Shown: piece by piece, positions 33,961 through 47,000 of the stretch
Position numbering within the stretch: the stretch's first letter is position 1
How the letters are laid out: every line of letters begins with the position of its first letter
Origin: Pterois miles
Lineage: Eukaryota > Chordata > Actinopteri > Perciformes > Scorpaenidae
NCBI GenBank assembly: GCA_947000775.1
Contig: CAMQGK010000052.1
Span: forward strand, 31,009,501-31,073,500
Length of the DNA: 64,000 nt
Direction of reading: 5' to 3'
The notes under the pieces: model-generated
Told to the model about the DNA's origin: nothing
Database searches by the model: none
Seen by the model: the letters and a program-made list of their open reading frames with translations, nothing else
Position numbers and translations under genes: made by a program

Positions 33961-35495
33961 TAAAGGTATAGTTCGGGTGTTTTGAGGTGGGGTTATATGA
34001 GGTACTTCTCCATAGTCAGTGTATTTCCTACAGTAGATGGAGTTTGGAGAAGCAGACAGGAGAACCAGGACAGGAGCAAAGTGATGGACTGCTGCTAAAC
34101 AGATTTTAGATGTCTAAAAAACTCAGTTAGAAAATATTAACATGACCTGCCAGATGGTTTGTTTACGCAGAGCCATCTGAGAGGTCGTCAGTGGAAACTG
34201 TTTGGCAGTTTCAAAAAATAACTGGATGAACCATCTGTCAATCAAACTCTTGCCAAAGCCAGTCAGGAGAAGAACGCTGTCGTCGTTTACTCTTCTTCCA
34301 ATGAGAGATACTCTCCATTTGAATCTAGGGCAGCATCTACGCTAACCTCCCATGATTCTCATGTGATCTTGTGACCTTGCAAGAGTCCACCTGCTATGCA
34401 AGATAAACAACATATAGCCATATTTATAGTATTTTCACCACTTCACCTCACCATCAGACAGCCCTTTCTGACAGGGAACTGAAACTGAATCTATGCTCTC
34501 AACAAAGCTGCCAGACTCCTTTGACAAAAACAGTCATTTTAGTTGCTGGTTGACCGCTGCCTGACTGGTTAGTTTAGGGTTGTATACTGTAGCTAGGGGT
34601 ATTTCTCGACCTCAATGGCTAGCCTCTCCTCATCCAGTTCATCCAATCAGGTGTCTAGTAGCAGCCCATCAAGTGTCCAATGCTGGGAAGCAAAGCGACC
34701 CCTCGCATCCAAAAACGCCCCGGTGGACTGGGACCATAAGGGGAATTTTTTGACGCAGCAGGTCACCTTGTTGGCTTCTGCTCACAGCTTTCAAACCGGA
34801 ACCAACATGGCAGCTTGTTTGGAAATTTTATGCTATAAAAAATAGTTAGTTAGTATAAAATAGTTCACTGAAATGTTTTTTCTGACAATTTTTCTGGTGA
34901 GAAATAAGCCACGCAGTCTTTATTTCGCATCGACAGCAGTTAGTTTAAGTCTTTCAGGAGTTAGATAAGATAAGATAAGACCTTTATTAGTCTCGCAGTG
35001 GCTAGACCTCAACTTTATACAAAGGAGGAGTGGGCAACGTGACGGTCCACATAATGCCACGCTACCAGAATGCATTGCACGGCAGCTTACATAGGAAATG
35101 ACGTGGACACGTATCACAAGAACACCTGACACTTTCAATCTGCATCCCACAATTTTTGCAACTTGACAAAAACAATCACGCCATCATCATGCAGAAAGCC
35201 AAGAGGTGAGAGACTGTTAAAATCACAGTCTGGTGGCTTTAAAGAGATAATAGATAACAACTCAAGTTCCCCATCAGAAAGGACTGACTGACGGCGAGGT
35301 AAAGTTGTGAAAATATTCTAAATATAGCGTACCATTACACTGATACTGATTTATCAGACTTAAATCTGTTTTGCTGCTGCCCCCATCCACAGCTGGACAC
35401 TGCTCTGCTCCTGTGCTGGTACTCTGTAGTTAATACACTGATATGGATAAGTACCTCATACAACCTCACTTTAAAACATCCAAAATATCTCTTTA
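33961..35495. mobile_element. Large R1 element with nested insertions
   Basis: The left terminus (TTAAAGGTATAGTTCGGGTG, GTTTTGAGGTGGGGTTATAT, GAGGTACTTCTCCATAGTCA) is mirrored at 35430-35495 (GATAAGTACCTCATACAACC, AAAACATCCAAAATATCTC). Inside, 34616-35111 is a partial copy of the 31921-32723 fold-back element. That copy is itself split at 34966-35003 by a short retroelement tail (GATAAGATAAGACCTTTATT). The terminal TTAA hints at a piggyBac-like target, which is an inference. Confidence 0.7.
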
Positions 35496-35499
35496 AAAA

Positions 35500-36267
35500 T
35501 TGAGAAACAGGTGTGAAAAATAAAACTTTGAAACATGACATGAACATTTTCTTCACTGTATTTCTGCAACTTTTAAAACAAAAAAAGTGTCAGACGTTAA
35601 GAACAAAGCAAGATACAGTAGAGGATGTTTAAGAAATGCAGGGTATTGCTCAAATTGTGTTCCTTTTTTGTTTATATATCTCAGTTAAGTTATGTGCAAG
35701 TATTTTCCATGACTCTCCTTCATTGTGTCTTTGTCACAGGGTGAAATGACCAGAACAAGGTGGAAAATGTCACAGAAAAAGAGCCAGACAGAACAAGGAA
35801 GCGATTATCAACCGCTTTGAGAACGAGGAGGAGAAGAGTTATGCATCCAACTGTTTTCTATATTTACCTGGAAAGAGATGTCGCAGATGAAAAGTGCTTT
35901 TAGAAGACGACAAACCTTTTTTGGTTGAGCTAATACAGACAGTCATATACAGTATATCTACAGTAGAAACAAGACACAGACCCACAGGAAGATGGACTCC
36001 CTCTGTCCACAGTCACACATTTAGTTATTTACATTTCTTTTAGTAGTGTTCTTCTTCATTATTCTATCCATGGTGTGTTTCCAAGACTCTGAATGTACAC
36101 AAAGAGGCTCCTCATGCCGTATCTGTCCCTCCGAACTCTTCTTCTGTGGTGGTTATGGGGGGAGGAGGAAGAGGAGGAGAAGGGTTGGATCAATAATGTT
36201 ATTGTTGCCAGTGATAAGAGAAAAAAGAGAGAGGAATGAAACTGAAGGCAGTTTTCATTCAGTGGCA
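35500..36267 (-). other. rabep1: RABEP1 3' UTR (extent uncertain)
   Basis: The sequence after the stop is not obviously repetitive until the R1 terminus near 35495. No minus-strand AATAAA or ATTAAA is seen in this interval. A variant signal TATAAA lies at 35671-35676. Confidence 0.45.
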
Positions 36268-36369
36268 TCATGTCTCTGGAAGCTGGTTGATGTCAGTCAA
36301 GTTGGTGTCGTTGAGGATGACTTTGATTCGATCCAGGGACTCCGCCTGTCGTATTCGCTCCAGCTGTAC
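36268..36369 (-). CDS. rabep1: RABEP1 exon w15, C-terminus and stop
   Basis: 33 codons plus TGA (36268-36270): VQLERIRQAESLDRIKVILN, then DTNLTDINQLPET. The acceptor is GTCTGCAG. It ends at the natural rabaptin-5 terminus. Confidence 0.96.
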   Translation of the reverse strand, partial: VQLERIRQAESLDRIKVILNDTNLTDINQLPET

Positions 36370-39300
36370 CTGCAGACACCCACAATTAATTGATTAATTT
36401 AAACAGAAAAAATATAAAAATCCATTTTTTTCTTTTACAGTTTCAGTTACTTACTCACTAAAATCTCTGTTAAAAAATACAAAACAAAAACTATATTTTT
36501 TATGTACATTTAATAGTCTCAAGCTGCTCTATTAGTTGTCAACTATTAAATTAATCGCCAACTACTCTGATTAGCAATTAACAAGTTTGCATTTTTTAAA
36601 AGAATAACAGTCTAAATTCTCTGATTGCAGCTTTTTAAATGTTAATATTTATTATATTTATTATATATTTATAAAACAGTAAAGAAAATAGCTTTTATTT
36701 TAAAACAACGGCACACTTGAGGTTGACGTAAAATGAGGTGAGCACGTCAATATTAAGTCAGGGACTGGTAAGTATTTTTTCACAGAGGTTGATGGTAAAA
36801 CTGTGTTCTTATAACAAACGTGGCTGTATTGAAAGAACACAACTTGAACCGTCACTTTGAGACAAAACATGCAGAAAAATACAGAAACCTCTCTGGAGAT
36901 GAGAAGGAGAGGTCAGCCGAGGGGCTGCTGGCTGAGATACTAAAGCAGCAAGGACAATGTAAGTGTTAATGTTAAGATAAATGTTAAATATAAGTGTTAA
37001 TGTTAAGTGTGGTTAATGGAAACACGGTGTCACGGTTCAAAGACTCCTGTATATAATGTCATCTTCTTAATAATATGCTGTTTGGAGTCATTTTCAGTAC
37101 AATAAATGACACTAAAAATAAATGCACAGTATGTTTTTTATAATCTAATCTTGTGATAACATGGTTAGACATTACATCTGACAGTATCTGTTTGGCCAAC
37201 AATCTGGGTTTCTTGTGTGGCCCTGCAGGAGGATAATTGTCCTCCCTGGTCTAAATCAACCTAAATCAAGTTTTTATTCAATATTGTCTTTCAGAAGTAT
37301 TGATTGAATCTAAGGCCCGACAAAATTAAAATTAGAACCAATATAACCTCGACTGATCCACATTAAAATATAAAACTAGTGATATTCTGTATTTTTCTTA
37401 CTGGCAACAAATCCAATAAAAAGATACCAAGACCAACAATGAATACTTGTTTCTAATCAATAATACTTTCCTATTGAAGACATAAATCTAAGAAAAGGGG
37501 TCATAAATATGTCGTTTCTTTTTAAAACAAGGCTCATTAATTTCCTTTAACAGCTGGTCACTGTAGTTTTTAGTGTGCATTTATTGGGGACTATTTTCAG
37601 GGGCGGATTAATCCACGTGGTGTTCTAGTGAGTATTAGTGTCAGCAGGACGGTGGTGTGAGGGGTTGAGTCTGAATAAACTACAGTGTGTGTTCATGGTG
37701 ATGAAGGAACATGACACCCAGTGACACACTGATGTGTTTTCACTAGTTCTGGGACAACAATGGAGCTCTTTGGCTCCTTGGAGGAAGAGGATGTGTCAGG
37801 CAAGATTTCATGGGATTTGTCGACGATAAGCAAAAAATATAAGACTTTTCATAGTTTGCCTTTTCATTTATTTTTTTCATGAAACTCCCCCATAAACAGG
37901 TGGTTGTGTCTTACCTGAAGGGTCTGAGAAAGTTTGACAAAGTCCTTTTGAACCTGCTCGCTGACATCCAGCTCCGTCTGCAGCCGCTGAGCTTTGTCTT
38001 TCTCGTCAAACACCTGACTCTCTAGTGCACTCTGCAGTCAGAACACACATTCAATCAGAGGCTCAGCAAGGTGCAATAAAACATCGTCAGCATTACAGAA
38101 GAAGTGAGATTAATATTTAGCTGTAACACCGAATAATTTAAAACGATGTCGCTTTACTGGCTTTACAGTTTTTTTCAATTTTCTAAAAATGCTGTAAAAT
38201 ATTTACATACTGCAAACAATCATGCTCAACTGCATCTAACATACTACGTATTAGAGATGTTAATAATTAACCGTTTAACCGATAACTGACATGAAGCACT
38301 TTAACCGATTGACGCTATTGATGAAAGTTTTAAAAGAAATATTAATAATTAATTAAAAAGCTGAAAAAAATGCAGAGGAGCAGAGGAGAAAAACTTGTCC
38401 ACCTTAAGAGAGAGCAGCGCAGATACAGAAAGTTGGCTCTGGACTTCCAGCTGAGGAGTTGTAGCTTGTAGCCTCGTAGCATTTATTCACCGACAAATAA
38501 ACTGTACACACACTGTCTGCTACAGCTACGTTCACAGCTGTAACACCACCAACAAACACACAATCACCACCGCCTCACACGGTCTGTTGGAAAGTTACGC
38601 TACAGCGGGCACAAAGCCACCCGCAATGCTAGCAGCTGCTAACGTAGCACAAACACACAGTTAGCGAACAGTTGCTATCGTTAATCCGGGCAGACAAACA
38701 GCTGACAACCTGCTAACTACACATGCGGTGGAGGCTTTTACTGGGAAAGTGGCTGCAAGTCTGCAACACTACATGCAGCAACGTTGCTGCTACAGTAACT
38801 CTCCTGACGATAAACTGGAGACAGTGAACGCAGCACTGTCGCTGCGTTTGGTGTGGCAGGTAAATGTGTGTGAAGACTCTGACCTTTGCGATGGTGAGCT
38901 CTCTGAGCTGGTGCTCCAGGCTGATCCTCAGGGCCTGGATGTTCTCCAGTGTTTCAGTCTTTTCTGTTAGACTGCTCTGCAACTACATAAACAACAGATA
39001 AATCAATAATACACTGCAGATAATACACTGAATCCAGAGTCTACAACTGAAAGGAGGGACGTCAGATGAGAGACAGACCAGGATCAGGATGATTAAGTTG
39101 CAGGATTTTAAAATTTCTGACTTTTCCATCTCCCCAGTTGTCGTATGAAAAATAGACTGTGACTTATTCTCAGTATTAAAGCTATAGATTTTTTCAGCCA
39201 ATTTGGGGCAGCAGAACACACTGAAAACACATTAGACTGATTAAAAAAATGGACCAAATCGTTTTAATAATCTCTTTAAATTGCTCTAAAACAAAAACCA

Positions 39301-42300
39301 TAATAGTGAGAGCATTCATTCTATTTGCATGTTCATGGTGAATGCTCAAGATGACGTCATTACTTTACGTGTGGAATAGAGCTACAATGAATAATCCATA
39401 AATCAACTATTAATCACTACTTGAATAATCAATTCCAGCTTCTTAAATGTGAATATTTTCTGGTTTCTTTACTCCTCTATTACAGTAAACTGAATGTCTT
39501 TGACATTGGAGGACGTCATCTTGGGCTTTGGGAGACACTGATCGACATTTTTCACCATTTTCTGACATTTTACAAACCAAACAATTAATCTATTAATCAA
39601 GAAAATAATCAACAGATTAACTGACAATGAAAATAATTGATAGCTGCAGTTCTACTGTGGTGTGTAACGTCACAAATCTATCAATAAGAATGAGAACATC
39701 AAAACCTAAAAATTGAAGAAACAAATTTTGTTCATGTTTCTACATTCAGAATTATTTTGGAAAAATATCTTTTGTTGATGAAACGTGTCCATTTTTTGTT
39801 TTATTTATGACAAACTTCAATACATATGTTCAATTGACTTCTTGTAGCTTAGGTTGTACAAATTTTAGAGAGTGAGTGGCACGTGTATTAGAGAAAGCTA
39901 CTGCATGATATCATGGAGTAAAAGTACCTGTTCCTTCTCCGCCTTTATTCGCTCCAGCTCCGTCTTCAGACTGGAGAAAGACGCTGTGGGGGAGAGACAT
40001 CATTAAAGGACCATACTATACAGAACTGAATCTCAAAAGACCTGATTCTCTCCAGGATCGTTGTCTTATCTGGCAATTCATGAATAATGCAACAAAGCTG
40101 CACCTTGAGTGAAGGCAAAGAGCTTTGCTGAAAGGCCCTATTCACACCTGGTATTAACATGCGTCTTGGGTGATCCAATCACAAATGGACAGCTCTGAGT
40201 ACATCAGTTCACACCTGGTATTAAGCCCTTGTATTAACATGCGTCCTCACTGATCTGATCACAAGTGGACACACTCAAGACGCAGTGAGGGTGGATCTTT
40301 CAGACCATATTCAGAGGTGGTCTGGGCCACATATGGCCACATTCTTTTAACAGTCCATACGTGAATGTGTCCTGGGTCACACTAAGGACCGCCTACTCAT
40401 CTGACGTCCCGCTGGGATCCGCCGGATCACTGCGTTCCTCGGGTGAATAGACAGACAAGCGCTGGTCAAGCATGAAAAACGGCCTCTTTACTCTACTGTG
40501 TTCTGTTTGTACGACTGTATTTTATTAAAATAAACTTCATCTATAAGCTACATATCTACAGACTATCAGACTGGGATCAGGAAGTGCTTTATTATCATAC
40601 TGTCAAAGATGTGTTGGTTTTTGTGTTGGCAAACTAAATCACCCAAGATGGTTCAGCCATAACATTAACAACATTATGACCACTGCCAGGTGAAGTGCTA
40701 TTTCTTGTTTGAATAATCAATGTAACAGGACACACCTGGGCAACAAAAAACAGCAGTCAGTCACATTGAAAAATGAGTGGGTTCAAATAATCGGTGCTAT
40801 CTTCTAAGCTAATCTCTTGTCTCATATTCATCTTTTGATGTCAAACCCAAATGTTTTTAGTGCACGGCAAAAATAAAAGAATTGGCCTCGCTGCCGTGAC
40901 GTCGTAGACAAAAGCCAGGTTACTTGATTTTAGAAGCAACTGGAGAAAAGGAGCAACAAAAGGAGAGCTGTGGTCTTAATGACGTATTTTCCTGTAACGT
41001 CCTTGTTGGGGAAGCATCAGGACCCATTATGCCTAGTTCATACTACACGACTTTAGCCCTGATTTTCTGCACCCTGACATTTTTTTGAAGATCCACGACA
41101 AAAGCCCAGATCAGACACAATTCATCACCGGATTGGCGCTCGCACATCTGAGCTCAAGCATCGAGTGTGAGCCAATGAGCCAATGAGCCAATGAGAACGC
41201 GAGACGCGGGTTTGAGGAGGAGGACGGGTCACCTGGAACAACAGGAATGTAATGTTATTTATTGTGTATTTCTTGTGTGATTTTGTGACAAAACCGAGTT
41301 TGTTGACCTCATCAGGGATTCCTCCCGGTGAAAGACCTTGCAGTGCAAGATCATATTGTCAAGTGGTTTGAGTCACAGTGCATCTTGGCGGTCGTTTACA
41401 CCTTTATTTAGAGCTGTCCACTCTGATCCGATTGCATAAGACACATTTTATAACCAAGTGTAAACAGGATCTACAAGATCTACACAACAAACACCAGAAT
41501 CTAGACGGATTGAGCCTTCAAGTCAGTGTTGAACTACAACATAAAACACAAGCTCGGCTCATTGGTCACTGTAAAAGGCGAGAGAACTGATGTCAAAGTT
41601 GTCTCTGTGTCTCTGGTAGATCTGTTTTAACATCTGAAATGAAGATGAACCTTTCATTAATCCAAACAAGCATTTTTCATTGTTTGTAATTTAAAAATAG
41701 CAAGAAAACAGCATTATTTGTTTTAAAATGTGCACTTCCTGTGCTCACTTAAAGTTTACTCTCATAAAAATTATTACATACAAATTACATAGAAAATTAT
41801 TCTGTTGTTTTTTATTTATTATTTAGGATTAAATTAGAGCTGAAACAATTAATGAGTTTAGTAACAATGAAGTGTTACATTAAAGACTTTTTCAGACCTT
41901 TTTAACTACCGTCTAGAATTAAATTCAATAAACGTTTCACAGTTAAAGTAATAAAGTATGATGGAAAGCCAGTAAGAATGATATTATCGATTATGAGAAC
42001 GATCGATTATTATAAAATCACAATGTTTTCAGTACTTCCCAGCAGTAAATGGCACTAATTCCTAATAATACAATTAAATTAATGTGACCTGAACACAGAT
42101 ATGTGGCTTAAAATGGATGGATGGATGAACCAATTCAAATGATTAATTTATTAGTTTATCTAAGCATACAAGTGGCTGACTACATTTACATGGTTTTAGA
42201 CTTATTCTGAAAAAGACAATATTCCCAATAAGCTGTTTACATGGCTAAAGAAAATGAATATTCCTCTAATATTCCTGTTTACATTCACCTGTGCATACTC

Positions 42301-44006
42301 CAATTAAAGTAACTAGTGTCAGAAAACTTGTGATGGTCTTTTTCACATAACTTTAAAATTTTATAAGCTAAAACATTCATTGATTAAAATAAATAATCAT
42401 CAGTTTTCGCAATAATTACAAAAATTGTATGCCGACGGCCCTACTGTAGTTTAAACGTCTGTTAATGTCACACCAGACAGAACCGTTAAAACAGAGACGA
42501 TTTGGACGCCAAATCTCTCATCACACATTGGGTAAGGTGGCCAGTACAAGAGAGTGTCGTCCTTTCAGTGAACAACAACACATTTGTAAAGCTGTGAGTG
42601 CACACATTATACTGAGAACAACAGGGTTATTTATCAACAGGATACACAAACATCCTTTCAATAACTACAGTGAAACATGTTAAGAGCAATCTGTGGGGCA
42701 GGACGACATTCAGTGAGGTGAATTATCTATTAATGCACATTTTAGCCGTTCCAAGACAGTTCGAATCATGTTTTATCTTGTAGACCCACTACAGTCATTC
42801 ATTAGTCTGACAGCTACGCCATTAACACACACACACAAACACACACACGAGCCGTTAGAGTGAACTCATTCAAAGTGTTTGCCATACCTTCCAAGATGTC
42901 TGAATGACAGTGATCAATGGAGAAGAAACAAAAGCAGAAACAGAAGATGGTGTGAAAAAATAAAAAAACATGTATGCTGGAAAGACATTAACACCCTCTG
43001 AACCCCAAAACCCACCAGCGGGTTGAAAAGCATCATTTAAAAAATATATATATATATCTGAGCCAGAAAATGTAAAAACAGACATTGTCATCCGAGTTTC
43101 AACTTTACGACGGTCCTTGAACGGATCACAAGAGCCAAACGCTTCCATCAGGAAATGGAAACAAATCTAAGCATAAAATACTGGTACTCCATCAAAATCA
43201 CTTTATTCTACATCTCTCATTTAAAATTTAGTGAAAAATGATCCGTTTGCTTAAACCAGGTCCTGGAAAAAACATCAAATTCTGCGCTCCACCTCTTCAC
43301 TGGGAAGCCATGAAAGAATCAGCTGAGACCAACAGTAACGGGACAATAAATCAGTAAAATTTCGACTGAACTGCACACTCTTTATACAGATCATAGAGGA
43401 CAAGAGAGGTCACAAGGAGAGGTTGTAAAAAGGTAAACAGCCCAATATGTTTAGCATGTAGGGCTGGGCGATACGGAGAAATTCAAATATTACAATATTT
43501 TTGACGAAGTACCTTGATATCGATATTGTGACATTATTGTTGTAATGAGTTGACGATTGGTGCTTTCACACAATGAGATTTTTTTTTTACAAATAATCTC
43601 CACTAATGTGCATTTAATGACTGAGTGTAAAAGACAAATAATAGAACGGCTACAACAGCCTGGTAAGTTCTCACTTTACTGTGATGGAAGTTTTAAAACC
43701 AGGAAAAGACAACACGTGCCATATTACGATAGCCAAAATCTAAGAAGATATCTAGTCTCATATCACAATATGATGTAATATTGATATTTTGCCCTGGCCT
43801 TATAGCACGTAGAGCTAAATTTTGTTTTTCCAATACTGGCAGCACTTGTGGACACTTTGAAAAACATGTATAGATTTGATATTATTCAAAGTTTTATAAA
43901 ATAAATTCAAAGAAATCCCACTTATGTTTTTTTTTTAAATAATTTATGGCATCATAACTGTGTTATTTTGCACAAAAGACATGGTGCCGTTTCCATAGAG
44001 GTGCAG

Positions 44007-44042
<36 letters not shown>

Positions 44043-47000
44043 CCAGTGAAAAAGAACTGAAAAAAAAAAAACCCACCCTGAAACTGTTTGGGGTTCAGAG
44101 GGTTAAAAGAACAAGTCACCCAAAATCAACATAAACTGTGTATACAGTACTCCCCTCCTGTATGGTCCCAAACATAGAATCGAATGGCGTTAGAGAGCGC
44201 AGCGCACCCATAAAATGAAAGCATGTCAGCGCCAACAGACTTTGATGGAGGCCGAACGGAAGACTGCAAATAAATTATTAAACATCTGAAAAGCTTTTCA
44301 GATGTTTGCTTTGTTTTGCAGTAGTTCAGAAAATAAAACAGTTGTGTTTCTATGAGGATAAAAGACACTTGGATGATGCACCACAGAAATTTCCATAGAG
44401 TTTTTCAGATGTTTTATGATCTTTTTTGTTGACTTTCAAAGCCTGTTTGCAGTGATGTGCTTTCATATTTGTGGGCGCTGCCACTGGATACAACCACAGA
44501 GAGCCTACACAAGTGAGTACTATTTATATTGTCACTGGGTGAACTATTCCTTTAAGAGACAAATGACTGGTTAGTTATCTACGGTACAGTTGATCGAAGG
44601 CTCACCTATCTCCTCCTTACAGCCTTCGATCTCCAGCTGCAGCGTCTCCTCCAGGTTCTCCTTCAGACACTGCTCCGCCTGGTTCTGCTCCTTCAGAAAC
44701 AGAATCTCAGCTTTCAGCTTCTCCTCCATGTGATCGGCGGACGTCCGTAACGCCACCAGGTCCTCACGTAACCGCACCACCAGGCCATGTAGCTCCTGAG
44801 GAAGAATTAAACTGCATTACTGGTGTCGCTGTGGGGGAATCGTCAGCATCATACAGCACAATTCATTACGACAAAAGGAAATTAATATGGAAGATGTTTG
44901 CAGACGAGGCTGTGATTTTCTTCTTTTTATTTGCACCTTATTGTTCACCTTTAATTGTTTTTATTTTGTTTTTATTTGCACTTTTTGTGCTGTAACTATG
45001 GATGTTAATAATTAACTGTTTCACCGATAACCGACATTAAGCTGGTCGACCTTAAGACAGTTTGAACCAGACTTACAGATACAGGAAGTTGGCTTGGAGG
45101 AGTTGTAGCTTGTAGCCTCTTAGCATTTACTCCCGACAAATAAACTGTACAGTCACAGTGTCAAAACTCTTCACAAAGTCTATGTGGATCAAACTGTGAA
45201 TCATTTTTCATGACTTTCACACAAAATTACCACATTTTCTAAAATTCCTGAACTCTTACATCAGAGTATTTTAAAACTTATAAAACTTCTAACTCATTGA
45301 TGTGTCACTCAGACCACCTGGACCGTATTTCATGTCACACCAGTACCCTAAACAACTCACCCCGCCCCACACGACCCCTTGTATTATTTTAACACTTTTA
45401 GGTTTTCGGTTTGAATACCTGCTTACACATCACTAAATTAAAATGGAGAGAACAGCTGCTACTAAGTAGTTACCGAATAACTGACAGGTGTAAGTGTTAT
45501 GTAGCTGATTGTAAATGGGGAACGTTAAACAGCATGTCACAAAAATGCACATCCATCCATCTGCAACTGCTTATACGATCATGGGGGGCTGGAGCCGATC
45601 CCAGCTAGCATTGGGTGAAGGTGGGGTTCACCCTGGACAGGTCGCCAGTCCATCGCACAGAGACAGACAACCATTCACGCTCACATTCACACCAACGGGA
45701 CATTTAGAGTCATCAATTAACCTGCATGTCTTTGGACTGTAGGAGGAAACCGGAGAACCCGGAGAACACTCACGCTAACATGGGGAGAACATGCAAACTC
45801 CACACAGAAAAGCCCCAAGCCGGATTCAACCCTGCGACTGTGTTGCTGTGAGGCAACAGTACTAAGTTAAGCCTGGAGGATTGACGGTTAAGTTTATGAA
45901 TAATATAACACCTTAAACAGAGTATTTTTCAGTTATACTGCTTGTAATTTGTAAGGTATTACAGTTTTAATGGTGCAAGCATATTAAGGAAATCATTAGT
46001 TTGAAACTAACTAGTAGTAACTAAAACATGAGGAAGTACTTAACACAAATGTAGTAATGAATAAAAGAACATCTGGTCTAACACAATCCAGACAATATTC
46101 ATATTCTAATAGTTAAAAACTATATGAATAATAAAAATTTAAACTGCCTCGTATTTGCATGATTCTTTGGTATCTTGATGCAGTAAATACAGATTTAAAT
46201 GTTATGTGAGCAGCTTGTTTTAACCATAAACAAGCTGAAAATGTCAGCCGATCATCAGCGTTACTCCACCTCCACCAACCACTATGCCAGATATACCGCC
46301 AGAGCATCATTCAGCAACAGGATGAAGAGGAACGGTGTGGGAGGATGATGAGTGTGTTTGAGAGCACGCAGTTGTAATAAAATAAGAAGATAGTGTTCTC
46401 CCTCGTCAAAAAGTAGAGTCGTTAATCACTGGAAATGAACTAATGGAGCCATGAAGGTGATAAAACTGAAACAATTAGAGTCTGACTGCTCTGCAGAGAT
46501 CTTTATCTCTCTATAGTCTGGTGTTCCCACTCTCTATGTGGCATACACAGGGACGCCACAGCTCATGCTGTGTTTTTAAAATGCGCTTACTCAAACAGGA
46601 CTAACCGGCTGTTTAGTGACAAATGGAGCGCACCTGTGAAGCATCTCCTCCATATGAACCCAAAGTATACAGATGAAATCAGAGCAGGCACGTCCATTTG
46701 TCAACTTTGGATCAATATGGGTGACAATATTAGGCAACCGAATGTCCTTTTGATTATTTTTACATTCAAAGCTTCTATTAAGGTTTTCGAATGAGGCTTC
46801 GAATGTCTGGTGACATTTTATGACATTATCACCCTAAAAGAAAAAACAAAATCCTTAATTTGAATAAAGGATTTTTTATTCAATCAACCCTGAATGCTTT
46901 TCCTTCGAGGTCAAAAAGAGGCTCACCGCTGCCACCTTTATGTTTGTGCTGGACCACCACGACTTTATATACTTACATGCAGCTCCTCAAAGCCTGCGAA

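Larger units (their letters stand above)
26184..36267. other. Intergenic region between MPZL1 and RABEP1
   Basis: About 10 kb separate the MPZL1 start codon from the RABEP1 stop codon. Most of it is repeat: 26345-28330 reiterated block, 31135-31565 R1, 31921-32723 fold-back element, 33961-35495 nested R1. The stretches 28350-31130 and 32730-33960 are AT-rich with no exon-like sequence that I can recognise on either strand, apart from a (CAT)n run near 30670-30693. Confidence 0.6.
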
